Assembly (NCBI GenBank): GCA_944322775.1 | Contig: CALUQA010000105.1 | Span: 1-13,497 of the forward strand | From: an uncultured Elusimicrobiales bacterium | Lineage (GTDB): Bacteria; Elusimicrobiota; Elusimicrobia; Elusimicrobiales; Elusimicrobiaceae | Reading direction: 5' to 3' | Length of the DNA stretch: 13,497 nt | The notes under the pieces: generated by a model | The model's input: the letters and a program-made list of their open reading frames with translations, nothing else | What the model was told of the DNA's origin: nothing | Database searches by the model: none | Shown: in pieces, positions 1 to 8,338 of the stretch | Layout of the letters: every line of letters begins with the position of its first letter | Numbering within the stretch: the stretch's first letter is position 1 | Program-made: the position numbers and the translations under genes

Positions 1-2
1 AA

Positions 3-3000
3 AGCTTTTGGCAGAAAATTGACGTGTTTATGACCGGCTGGTGGCTTAACAAAGTGCAGTATCGAAACGGCCGCTATTTGGGCAATGTAACGGCGCTTGC
101 CGTGCTGCCGGGGTTGTATGGCCAGGCAGACGGCAACGCGTGGGAAGAAATGGCCCGTCTGCTTTATAACGAAGGCCGCCCCAGTGCCGCTTCGTCGGCG
201 TTGCTGGCCAAATACGGCTTGGGCAGCTGCCAGGCAGACATGGGCGATTTTAGCAAGGGCCAGCCTATTACGGCCAATGGAGAACTGTATTTTTCTTCCG
301 TGCGTTGCCAAACGCTGCTGCCTTTTTTGGCGGGGGCGCTGGCTGCCGGGGCTAGAAATGGCGCAAACGCCAAACTGCAGCAGGCTGCGCAAAAACTTAA
401 TTTTTCGCCGGCGTCTTTGGTGGCCCGTTTGTATTTTGAAAACATTATGGGGGATTTGAACGCCGAAACGGAACTGCGGCTGGACAATTTGCTTTATGGC
501 GTGTTTGAAAAAGACGTGGCCGCTTTAAAACAGCGCCGCAGCCAGGCCGCCGCGCATAACCGCAAAATAGACGAGCAGCTGCAGCCTTTGCTGAAGCGGC
601 GGCAGGAACTGATTTTTAATCCGCTGGAAAACCTCAAAAAAACCGATCCGCTTGCCCTGCCGGAAAGATGGGAGTTGGAAAGCCAAATTGCAAACCTTGA
701 AAAACAAAAAATCCAATTGCCGGCCTTGCCGGACCCTTCTTTTAAAAATTATGACAGGCAGAGCGGCACCTACCGGCGCAAAGTGACCGGGCAAAAAATT
801 TATCAGGTGGCGCGGCAAGTGTCTTCGGCGGTGGATTTGGGCTTGGGAATTTATTACACGGCGGCTTTGCCGGCCGCGGCCGTAAAAGGCGTGCAGTGGG
901 GGGTGTCGCTTAAGCGCGGTATGGACGCCGTGCGCGCCGGGCGCGTAACGGCCGACGCCAGAAAACTGGCCTCTTCGTCTGCCCGTTTAAAGAAGATACG
1001 CGCTTTGCAAGCTAAATCTGCCCAACGCGTAAAAACCCAATTAAGCCAAGCTTTGGCGTCTATTAATCGTAATTTGCCGGCGCGTCCTTCGGCTTCCGCC
1101 TCCAAAGGTGTTGCGGTTCCCGCGGTTTCGGCAAGTGGCAAGGCTCAACCTAAGGGCGCTGCGCTTGCGGAACCTGTCAAAGCATTGCCGGCCGCGCAAC
1201 CCAAAGTTTTGCCCGCAGCGCCTGCCCCCAAACTGCTTGCCCAGCAGGCAAGTGCTTCCAAGCCTGTGCCCAGTTTGCGTCAGGTGCGTTTAACGGCGCA
1301 AACGGCAAAAAACAAGGCAGATTTTACCGCTTCTTCCGTGCAGGCCCTGCAGGCGGATGCGTTGCAGACGCTGCAGCAAATGCAGCAAATGCAAAAAGAG
1401 TGGAAAGGCTTTGCCAAGATGTGGGTGGAAGAACTGCGCAAAGACCCTGTGCGCATGGAAGAAGCCGTCCGCCAAGCCGGCCAATATGCCCAGCTGGAGC
1501 GGGATTTGGCCTTCTATCAAACCGCCCGCCAAACAGCCAAATTGCCGGAAGATAAATTGGTGAACGTTGCAGCGCCAGAAGAGTTTTTATTTTCCGCTTC
1601 AGGCCGTCAATATTTGGCGCAGGAATATGTGGCTTTGCTTCAAAACAGACTGGCCGCTTTAGATGAAGGCAAAGACCCGTTTAAAGCGCTTTTAACAAAA
1701 AAATTATATGCCGCCGTCAAACAATTAGACGATATGACAGACCCCGCCCAATTGGTGTGGAAAGGCACGGAAACCACGTCCTTGCCGGCCATGCGCGCGC
1801 AGGTGAGCCAGCTGCGTGCTTCGGGCCAGTTGTCTGCCGTGCAGCAGCGGGAAGCGGCCGATATTTGGCGTCAGCTGCAAACCACTTCTTTTGCCGACCC
1901 GGATGTGCCCTATCTTTTGCGTCTGCGTATTTTAAATCTGCCGTTTTTGCAAAAAAGCCCCAATACGTTGTGGATTATTGGGGACGGGTTTTCCGGCTAT
2001 GATTTGTTTATGCGCAAAACGCCGTTTGGCTTTCCGCTGACCAAGCAGATTAAGGCACAGCCCTTTGACGAAGTTTCCAAATTTTTCCAAAAAGGCAGAG
2101 AAAATGTGTTGTTTATAAACGGGCATGGCTATGTGTCTCAAAACGGCCAATGGAAAGGGATTTTGCGTCAGGCTATTGCCGGGGAAACGCGGCCAGCGGC
2201 CACCATTTCTGCCGAAAAAATTATACAGGGGGCTTTGCAGGCGGACTCCCCGCATACGTCGGTGTACGTGCACAGCTGTCAAACGGGAGCTTTGTTTAAT
2301 GATTTGCCCGCATTGTTTGAAAAATATCCCCAAGCGGCGCGCAAAACGGATTGGTTTGCTTTTTCTGCGCCGCAGCAGCCGGCTTCTTCGCGTCCGATAC
2401 CGGCCGAAGTAAGCGGAAATACCGTGCGGGAACGGTTGCTTAATAAATTGTTGCTCAACATGACCGATAACGGAGCCGGTTTGGCTGCCCGCGCTTGGGT
2501 GGACGGCAGAGATTTATATCCGCTGCGGGCCAGCGTGCAGCGCTTGGAGCGGGAAATAGCCGCTGCGCCCAAAGATAAACAGCCTGCTTTGCAAGCCTTG
2601 CAGGAAGATTTGGAAATGTTGCTGGATATTGCCAATGCAAGCGATCAAAATGAACTGGCCCGTGCCATGGAAGCGTTTAGCATGCGCTACCCGCAGCAGG
2701 TAAAGTATGCAGACAGAGCAGTGTTTGCGGGGGCTTTCAATGCGGCTGACGGCGGGGAGTTTTTATGGGGGCTTGAACCTTGGTCCGTGGACATATCGTT
2801 TAATATGGCCCCGTTTGTGCAGTTAAAAAAACAGTGGGTGGATTATGTGGCCGATACGGCCAAAGAAATGTTTGATTTGTTTAAAACCCCGTCTGTAGCA
2901 CCCAAATTGCCGGAGAGCAAAAATCTTTTGCGTTTAAGCGCCCCTGCCCAAAAAGAATTGGATTATGCCGGCAAACGCTTGGGGCAGATTTTTCTAATGC

Positions 3001-5666
3001 AAAAGCTGGATAACCCTGCTTGGACCAGCGAGTTATTGCACGACGCCGCGGTGCGGGATATGGCGCCCGCCATTGAACAAAGCCGCATGGTGATGCATAA
3101 TTTAAAGCAAAAATGGACACAGCGCGGGGTAAACAGCGTGGCGGATTTGAAAGACGACCCTGCCCTGATGAAAGAGGCGTTGCAGGATTTGTCCCATTAT
3201 GCCAAGTTGGAAAGAGAACTGCCCGAGGCCGAACAATTGTTTGCTCTGTATAATCAGCAAGCCGGTGTGCCGGCCTGGATAGCCGAGCTGCCCAAGCAAA
3301 ACAATGCATTATTTTCTAACGCATCCAGAAGGGAGTTGGCGGAAAGATATTTAATTTTGGTCAAAAAATGGCGCGAAACTCAGCCGCCGGCTTTGCGCGC
3401 CGCGGCCGACCGTGAAATTGCCAATATTGTGAAATGGTCCGACGAGTTTGCCATGTATGGCTCAAGAGAGTGGCGAACAGACGTGTTGCCTGCCGCGTCG
3501 GCCATACGTTTGCACTTTCAGAAACTGGGCAAGAGCAAAAAGGATTTTTCCGCTTTGCAGCTTAAAGAATATAACTCCCTTAAGCGCGCTTTGTATAAAG
3601 ACCGCTATTTAAGTGGTGAAGAAATGTTGGAACTGCAAAACCGTCTGACCTATTTGCCCCATTTGGAAAAGACGCCTAATGCGGTATTTTTGTGGGGGGA
3701 TGGTCTGGGGGCAGATCAGGCATGGGCGCGTAAAACGCTGTTTGGTTTCTATCGCCCGCAAATTGCCCAGTTCCTGCCCTTGGAAGAAGTGCTGAACCTT
3801 TTTAAAGAAGGACAAGAAAACGTGCTTTTAATGCATGTGCGCGGGGGTATATCGCGCCATAAAAAGTGGAAAGGAATTGTGATAGACGGAGCCCCCTATC
3901 CCAACCTCACTTTTTCTGCCAAAGATTTTTTGAGAGAAATACCTAAGGTAAATTCCAAACATAACTCCGTATATATAAACGGTTGTTTTTCGGGCCATTT
4001 GTTAGATGATTTGCTGCAGGCAAAAGACTTTAAAAAATTATCCAATACGGATTGGTTCGTAACGGCCGCCCCCATGCAGCATGCCGCCAAAGAAACATTG
4101 CCGGCGGATTTTGTATCCGGCTCTGTGCGGGACAGACTTTTTGGCAAAATGCTGCAGCGCATGAGTTATAACGGAGACGGCTTGGCCGCCCGCGCTTTTG
4201 TGGACGGAAAAGAAATTTATCCGCTGCGGGAAAGTTTAAGCCGCTTGGATAGAGAAATAAAACGTGCCGCTCCAGAACAACAAAAACCGCTGCTTTCTTT
4301 GCGGCAGGATTTGGGCATGCTCTACAATATAGCCCAGTCGCCTACCAATGACGTGCTTCTGGCCAATTTGCGCGCTCTGCAAAAAAAGTATCCTCTCCTT
4401 GTGCTTAATATGGAGGAATGGCAGCCCGGTTCCCAACGGCTTTTAATGCAGGCATCTTCTTGGCCTGCCGACCGCGTGGGACCAAGCGGATTTTTTTGGG
4501 GAAAAGAGCAAACTATTTTTACTATAGAAGATTATGTTCCCTTTGTGACACTTAGGAAAAAATGGGTGGATTACGTCACCCAGACGGCGCAAGATTTGTT
4601 TGCCCGCGTGCCCAAATATCCCAAAGGAATTAGGCCCGTTTTTGCGGCGGAAGATTTTAAGCCCGTGTTTTCTTCCCCGACGGCAAAATATATTTTTGAA
4701 CACCGCACCATGGCCCCGTTTGACGGGCGGGTGGAGGCCTCTTTCTTCCGCATTCCGGTGCAGCTTACCCCCGTGCAGGACCTTGCTTGGAACGGCAGTA
4801 AATCGGTGCTTAAGCGTCAAGCGCAGCTGCAGCAGGAATATGCCGCATTGATAGCCGAGTTTGAAGGCGTAAAAAAAGACGTCAATACCTCGTTCTATTA
4901 TGCCAGAAACCGTCTGGCTTCGTTGGATATGATGGAACGGCGCGCCTTGCGCGACCGCATGCTGGACTTGCGTGCCAAAATGCTTTTCTTCCAAAAGAAA
5001 AATTTGCAGACAAAAGCGTTGCAAAGCCCGGTGGATTGGCTGGATAACGCGGTGGAAACTCTGCTGCCCCTGCAAAGAGGCCGCGTGCTGGAAGCGCCTG
5101 CTTTTGCCCGTCCGGACCGTGTGTACAGCCACAAAGAGTTCTTCTTGCGCGACCCGAACGGCAAGGCGTTTAAAACGACCAAAAAGTTTGCTTCTTATGC
5201 GCAAAAAGACAAATGGCTGCAGGCTAAACGGGCCTCCTTGCCCAAGAATTTGCGGGTGGCGGTGTTAAATGACGACGGACAGATTATTGCCAACTACCAA
5301 GGCTGGCTTAAAAAAGCCAATATTGGCGAAAATGCCGAATGGTCCTTTTACCGCGGAATAGACGAGTTTATGGCGCAGCTGCACCACGGCAAAGAGTTTG
5401 ACTTAATTTTGACGGATTTGAACTTTCCCGACGGCGGCTCTCGCTATGTGGTGTCTTGGCTGCGCCAAAACGGCAACAACCATACGGCGGTGATAGCTTC
5501 CAGCAGCTTCCCCGATGAAGCGGTAAACGGCGCCCAACTGCTTGCCGAAGGATTTGACGGCTACCTTTCCACCCGCTACTTGACGCTGGCAAAAGGGGAA
5601 GAAAACCTGCTGCGTGCCTTAAACAACTATTTTAAATACCGCGACAAAAACGGCTGGGCCCGTTAA
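3..5666 (+). CDS. Giant protein with two tandem caspase/CHAT-like modules and a C-terminal receiver-like domain (5' end outside window)
   Basis: The frame is open to the left edge with no stop, so the true start lies upstream. The GTG at 24 is only the first in-window candidate and is the numbering origin here. Residues 1-640 are mostly helical, with a Pro/Ala/Ser-rich linker near 345-430. Two homologous modules follow, offset by about 570 residues (roughly 645-960 and 1217-1530), each preceded by a similar helical stretch. Module 1 has a strand-HG motif (INGHGYVSQNG, His701) and a strand-Cys motif (VYVHSCQTG, Cys752), the usual His/Cys arrangement of clan CD peptidases (caspase, C11, C25, CHAT). 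Module 2 keeps Cys1321 (VYINGCFSG) but has Arg1273 where module 1 has His701. Residues about 1745-1875 resemble a response-regulator receiver: DD at 1750-1751, Asp1798 in LILTDLNFPDGG, and a Ser cluster near 1826. Lys is absent from the GYLSTRYL stretch. Protease activity, location and role are inference; no family name is assigned. A terminator follows directly. Confidence 0.8.
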   Translation, partial: SFWQKIDVFMTGWWLNKVQYRNGRYLGNVTALAVLPGLYGQADGNAWEEMARLLYNEGRPSAASSALLAKYGLGSCQADMGDFSKGQPITANGELYFSSVRCQTLLPFLAGALAAGARNGANAKLQQAAQKLNFSPASLVARLYFENIMGDLNAETELRLDNLLYGVFEKDVAALKQRRSQAAAHNRKIDEQLQPLLKRRQELIFNPLENLKKTDPLALPERWELESQIANLEKQKIQLPALPDPSFKNYDRQSGTYRRKVTGQKIYQVARQVSSAVDLGLGIYYTAALPAAAVKGVQWGVSLKRGMDAVRAGRVTADARKLASSSARLKKIRALQAKSAQRVKTQLSQALASINRNLPARPSASASKGVAVPAVSASGKAQPKGAALAEPVKALPAAQPKVLPAAPAPKLLAQQASASKPVPSLRQVRLTAQTAKNKADFTASSVQALQADALQTLQQMQQMQKEWKGFAKMWVEELRKDPVRMEEAVRQAGQYAQLERDLAFYQTARQTAKLPEDKLVNVAAPEEFLFSASGRQYLAQEYVALLQNRLAALDEGKDPFKALLTKKLYAAVKQLDDMTDPAQLVWKGTETTSLPAMRAQVSQLRASGQLSAVQQREAADIWRQLQTTSFADPDVPYLLRLRILNLPFLQKSPNTLWIIGDGFSGYDLFMRKTPFGFPLTKQIKAQPFDEVSKFFQKGRENVLFINGHGYVSQNGQWKGILRQAIAGETRPAATISAEKIIQGALQADSPHTSVYVHSCQTGALFNDLPALFEKYPQAARKTDWFAFSAPQQPASSRPIPAEVSGNTVRERLLNKLLLNMTDNGAGLAARAWVDGRDLYPLRASVQRLEREIAAAPKDKQPALQALQEDLEMLLDIANASDQNELARAMEAFSMRYPQQVKYADRAVFAGAFNAADGGEFLWGLEPWSVDISFNMAPFVQLKKQWVDYVADTAKEMFDLFKTPSVAPKLPESKNLLRLSAPAQKELDYAGKRLGQIFLMQKLDNPAWTSELLHDAAVRDMAPAIEQSRMVMHNLKQKWTQRGVNSVADLKDDPALMKEALQDLSHYAKLERELPEAEQLFALYNQQAGVPAWIAELPKQNNALFSNASRRELAERYLILVKKWRETQPPALRAAADREIANIVKWSDEFAMYGSREWRTDVLPAASAIRLHFQKLGKSKKDFSALQLKEYNSLKRALYKDRYLSGEEMLELQNRLTYLPHLEKTPNAVFLWGDGLGADQAWARKTLFGFYRPQIAQFLPLEEVLNLFKEGQENVLLMHVRGGISRHKKWKGIVIDGAPYPNLTFSAKDFLREIPKVNSKHNSVYINGCFSGHLLDDLLQAKDFKKLSNTDWFVTAAPMQHAAKETLPADFVSGSVRDRLFGKMLQRMSYNGDGLAARAFVDGKEIYPLRESLSRLDREIKRAAPEQQKPLLSLRQDLGMLYNIAQSPTNDVLLANLRALQKKYPLLVLNMEEWQPGSQRLLMQASSWPADRVGPSGFFWGKEQTIFTIEDYVPFVTLRKKWVDYVTQTAQDLFARVPKYPKGIRPVFAAEDFKPVFSSPTAKYIFEHRTMAPFDGRVEASFFRIPVQLTPVQDLAWNGSKSVLKRQAQLQQEYAALIAEFEGVKKDVNTSFYYARNRLASLDMMERRALRDRMLDLRAKMLFFQKKNLQTKALQSPVDWLDNAVETLLPLQRGRVLEAPAFARPDRVYSHKEFFLRDPNGKAFKTTKKFASYAQKDKWLQAKRASLPKNLRVAVLNDDGQIIANYQGWLKKANIGENAEWSFYRGIDEFMAQLHHGKEFDLILTDLNFPDGGSRYVVSWLRQNGNNHTAVIASSSFPDEAVNGAQLLAEGFDGYLSTRYLTLAKGEENLLRALNNYFKYRDKNGWAR

Positions 5667-5675
5667 CACAATATA

Positions 5676-5702
5676 AAAAACCGGCTTTGAAAGCCGGTTT
5701 TT
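5676..5702. terminator. Bidirectional intrinsic terminator between convergent genes
   Basis: A perfect 12-bp hairpin (AAAAACCGGCTT, loop TGA, AAGCCGGTTTTT) lies between the stop of the giant gene at 5666 and the stop of the minus-strand aldo/keto reductase at 5719. It has A-tracts and T-tracts on both flanks, so it can end transcription in both directions. Confidence 0.93.
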
Positions 5703-5718
5703 ATTTGCACAAAGCAGG

Positions 5719-6531
5719 TTAAAAATTTACGTTGTCGGGGTCTGCACCCAAGTGTTTGCCTTGGTCCAGGGCGTCTATTTGGGCCATGTCCGCTTCGGAC
5801 AGTTCAAAATCAAACACGCCCAAATTTTCTTTCATGCGGGAAAGGTGTGAAGACTTTGGCAGCGGGATAACGTCGTGCTGTATGTCCCAGCGCAGCACAA
5901 TTTGCGAAGGCGTCTTGCCATATTTTTTGGCCAGCGCGCCGATGACGGCCGGCTTTAAGGCTTCCCCGCGCATAAGCGGGCTCCAGGCTTCCAGTTTAAT
6001 GTCCAAACGCTGGCAATAAGCCTTCAGCGTTTTTTGCTGGAAAAGCGGGTGAAATTCCACCTGGTTTACCATGGGGGTAATGTCGGCCGACTGCATAATT
6101 TCGTCCAAATGATGTTCTTTGAAGTTAGACACCCCAATGGCTTTTACGCGGCCTTCTTTATACAGCGTTTCCAAGGCCTGCCAGGTTTGCACATTTTTAT
6201 CTTTGGGCCAATGGATAAGATAGAGGTCCAAATAATCGGTGCCCAGCTTTTGCAAAGAAGTGTCAAACGCGTGAAGTGTTTCGTCATAGCCGTGGCAGTC
6301 GTTCCATACCTTGCTGCTTAAAAAAACGTCCTTTCTTTTCAGCCCGCTTTGGCGCAGGGCCTGGCCCACAAATTCTTCGTTGCCGTAAAAGGCCGCCGTG
6401 TCAAGCAGGCGGTAGCCGGCCGACAGGGCCGTTTGCACCGTTTGCACGGCCAAAGCCGGGTCGTCTATTTTATAGGTACCAAAGCCGATAAGTGGGATTT
6501 CGTGTCCGTTTTTAAGCCGCGTGTATTGCAT
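5719..6531 (-). CDS. Aldo/keto reductase (AKR5-like, 2,5-diketogluconate reductase type)
   Basis: This 270-residue protein has the size and full motif set of the aldo/keto reductase superfamily, cytosolic (alpha/beta)8 barrels that reduce carbonyls with NADPH. The catalytic tetrad is visible: Asp44 and Tyr49 in LLDTAAFYGNE, Lys74 in SSKVW, and His107 in LIHWP. Further family signatures are GVSNF and VNQVEFHPL in the middle and the cofactor-phosphate loop IPLPKSSHLSRM near the C-terminus. The overall pattern is closest to the DkgA/YtbE-type AKR5 group, but the substrate cannot be read from the sequence. The ATG is preceded on the minus strand by AGGGGG, 4 nt before the start codon, a good ribosome binding site. 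It is transcribed divergently from the DUF362 gene and converges on the giant gene. Confidence 0.95.
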   Translation of the reverse strand: MQYTRLKNGHEIPLIGFGTYKIDDPALAVQTVQTALSAGYRLLDTAAFYGNEEFVGQALRQSGLKRKDVFLSSKVWNDCHGYDETLHAFDTSLQKLGTDYLDLYLIHWPKDKNVQTWQALETLYKEGRVKAIGVSNFKEHHLDEIMQSADITPMVNQVEFHPLFQQKTLKAYCQRLDIKLEAWSPLMRGEALKPAVIGALAKKYGKTPSQIVLRWDIQHDVIPLPKSSHLSRMKENLGVFDFELSEADMAQIDALDQGKHLGADPDNVNF

Positions 6532-6559
6532 GCGTCCCCCTGATAATGTGCCAATATTC

Positions 6560-6594
6560 TTTACAGATTATATAATAAAAAAATGGAGGGTTTT
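6560..6594. promoter_or_regulatory. Divergent promoter region with overlapping -10 boxes and the DUF362 ribosome binding site
   Basis: The palindromic stretch TATTATATAATC (minus-strand reading) holds TATAAT on both strands: plus at 6571-6576 and minus at 6572-6567. The plus box would serve the DUF362 gene and the minus box the aldo/keto reductase, with a leader of about 29 nt. No good -35 is visible for either. GGAGGG at 6585-6590 lies 4 nt before the ATG at 6595 and decides that start. Confidence 0.55.
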
Positions 6595-7704
6595 ATGAGC
6601 AAATCAAAAGTATATTTTACCAGCATGCGCACCAAATTGGGCGAAGGCTTGCCCCAAAAACTGCAGCGGCTTATTAAAGCTGCCGGCATAGAAAAGATAG
6701 ATTTTAAAAATAAATTCGTAGCCATCAAAATTCACTTTGGCGAACCGGGCAACCTGGCCTTTTTGCGCCCCAATTATGCCACGGCCGTGGCGGAAGTGGT
6801 CAAAAAACTGGGCGGTAAACCCTTTTTGACCGACTGCAACACGCTGTATGTGGGCGGACGCAAAAACGCGCTGGACCATTTGGAATCCGCCGCCTATAAC
6901 GGCTACACGCCGCAAACCACCGGCTGCCAAATTATTATTGCCGACGGCTTAAAAGGCACCGACGAAGCCCTGGTGCCCGTGCACGGCGGCAAATACGTCA
7001 AAGAAGCCAAAATCGGCCATGCGATTATGGACGCGGACGTGATTATTTCTTTAAGCCATTTTAAAGGCCACGAATGCGCCGGTATGGGCGGTGCGCTGAA
7101 GAACAGCGGCATGGGTTGCGGCTCACGCGCCGGCAAGATGGAAATGCATAACGCCGGCAAACCGTTTGTCCATACGGAAAAATGCATTGGCTGCGGGGCC
7201 TGCGTGCGCATTTGCGCCCACGACGCACCGCACGTGAAAAACGGCAAAGCCAGCATTGACCACAACAAATGCGTGGGCTGCGGGCGCTGCATTGGCGTCT
7301 GCCCGATGGACGCGGTAACCACGCCGTACGATGAATCCAACGACATTTTAAACAAAAAAATTGTGGAATATTCCAAAGCCGTTTTGGACGGCCGGCCGCA
7401 GTTTCACATCAGCCTGGCCATAGACATTTCGCCGTATTGCGACTGCCATGCCGAAAACGACGTGCCCATCGTGCCCGACATCGGCATGTTTGCCTCGTTT
7501 GACCCGGTGGCGCTGGACACCGCCTGCGGCGACGCGGTCAACCGCCAGCCCATTGTGCCCAACAGCCTGCTGGCCGAACGCAAACATACGCACGGGGACC
7601 ACTTCACCGACGTCACCCCCGCCACCAACTGGCGCGTGTGTGTGGAATACGGCCGTGAAATGGGCTTAGGAAATACCGATTACGAACTGATTGAAGTCAA
7701 ATAA
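6595..7704 (+). CDS. DUF362 domain protein with two 4Fe-4S ferredoxin motifs
   Basis: This 369-residue protein matches the DUF362 family architecture: an N-terminal alpha/beta DUF362 part with conserved patches (VAIKIHFGEPGN, SLSHFKGHECAGMGGALKN), then a bacterial two-cluster ferredoxin insert, then the rest of DUF362 (FASFDPVALDTACGDAVN). Two complete CxxCxxCxxxC motifs are visible, C197/200/203/207 and C226/229/232/236, each expected to ligate part of a 4Fe-4S cluster. The biochemical role of DUF362 proteins is not settled; electron transfer in anaerobic metabolism is the usual inference. I start at 6595 because GGAGGG sits 4 nt upstream. The in-frame ATG at 6583 would translate the ribosome binding site (MEGF), although that ATG lies exactly 6 nt after a TATAAT box. 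It ends in a strong hairpin that abuts the next gene. Confidence 0.92.
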   Translation: MSKSKVYFTSMRTKLGEGLPQKLQRLIKAAGIEKIDFKNKFVAIKIHFGEPGNLAFLRPNYATAVAEVVKKLGGKPFLTDCNTLYVGGRKNALDHLESAAYNGYTPQTTGCQIIIADGLKGTDEALVPVHGGKYVKEAKIGHAIMDADVIISLSHFKGHECAGMGGALKNSGMGCGSRAGKMEMHNAGKPFVHTEKCIGCGACVRICAHDAPHVKNGKASIDHNKCVGCGRCIGVCPMDAVTTPYDESNDILNKKIVEYSKAVLDGRPQFHISLAIDISPYCDCHAENDVPIVPDIGMFASFDPVALDTACGDAVNRQPIVPNSLLAERKHTHGDHFTDVTPATNWRVCVEYGREMGLGNTDYELIEVK

Positions 7705-7713
7705 ATAAGCCAT

Positions 7714-7743
7714 GGCGGCCCGCTTATAAGGGCCGCCTTTTTT
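7714..7743 (+). terminator. Intrinsic terminator abutting the next start codon
   Basis: GGCGGCCC and GGGCCGCC form an 8-bp GC-rich stem with an 8-nt loop, followed by six T. The last T is immediately next to the ATG at 7744, so the terminator of the DUF362 gene occupies the whole 5' leader of the downstream kinase-like gene. Confidence 0.92.
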
Positions 7744-8337
7744 ATGCAATTTGCCAGAAATCCTTATCCAAAAGTTCTTGCAGAAGTTAGCAAGCTGCTG
7801 CGCAAAGCGCAGGGGCCGTTTTTAATCGCCATAGACGGGGCGTGCACCTCGGGCAAAACTACGCTGGCCCATGCCTTGGGGCAGGCTTTGCAGGCGCCCG
7901 TGTTTCATATGGACGACTTTTATTTGCCTTTTGCCCTGCGCACGCCGCAGCGTTTGCAAATGCCGGGCGGACATATGGATTGGCCGCGCCTGGAGGAAGA
8001 AGTGCTGCAGCCTGCCGTGCAGGGCCATGCGCTTGTGTACCGCGCCTATGACGCACACGCCGACCGCTGGAAAAGCGAGCAGCTTATTGAACCGCAAAAA
8101 GTGTATATCGTGGAAGGAACGTACAGCCTGCTGCCCACGCTGGAAAAATATTACGACTATAAAGTGTTTTTAAAACTGGACGTGGACAGCCAATACGGCC
8201 GTTTGCAAAAGCGGGAAAGCAAAGAAAAACTGATTGGTTTTATCAACCGCTGGATTCCGGAAGAAGAACGCTATTTCAGCCAATATTACACCTCTTCCTG
8301 CGCCGATCTTATTTTTGATACGTCCGATAAAAAATAA
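7744..8337 (+). CDS. P-loop kinase of the uridine kinase/phosphoribulokinase-like type
   Basis: This 197-residue cytosolic protein starts with a short helix and then a classic Walker A site, IDGACTSGKTT (Gly32 to Thr40, Lys38 binding phosphate). It continues with HMDDFYLP (55-62), typical of the uridine kinase substrate region, and a hydrophobic strand ending in VEGTYSLL (123-130) at the Walker B position. The length is that of small uridine-kinase-like P-loop NTPases. The phosphate acceptor (uridine, another nucleoside or a vitamin precursor) cannot be deduced. The start is fixed by the need to keep the P-loop strand, and the next Met is residue 56. There is no ribosome binding site, because a terminator ends right at the ATG. 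The gene may be expressed by read-through from the DUF362 gene or be poorly translated. Its stop lies 1 nt from the stop of the convergent minus-strand gene. Confidence 0.85.
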   Translation: MQFARNPYPKVLAEVSKLLRKAQGPFLIAIDGACTSGKTTLAHALGQALQAPVFHMDDFYLPFALRTPQRLQMPGGHMDWPRLEEEVLQPAVQGHALVYRAYDAHADRWKSEQLIEPQKVYIVEGTYSLLPTLEKYYDYKVFLKLDVDSQYGRLQKRESKEKLIGFINRWIPEEERYFSQYYTSSCADLIFDTSDKK

Positions 8338-8338
8338 A

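Noticed and set aside
24..26. GTG at 24 as the real start of the giant protein
   Set aside because: The frame is open to the window edge and no ribosome binding site precedes the GTG, so the gene almost surely begins upstream.
6583..6594. ATG at 6583 as the preferred start of the DUF362 gene
   Set aside because: It would translate the GGAGGG ribosome binding site, and the ATG at 6595 is ideally spaced from that site. I keep 6583 only as a possible leaderless alternative.
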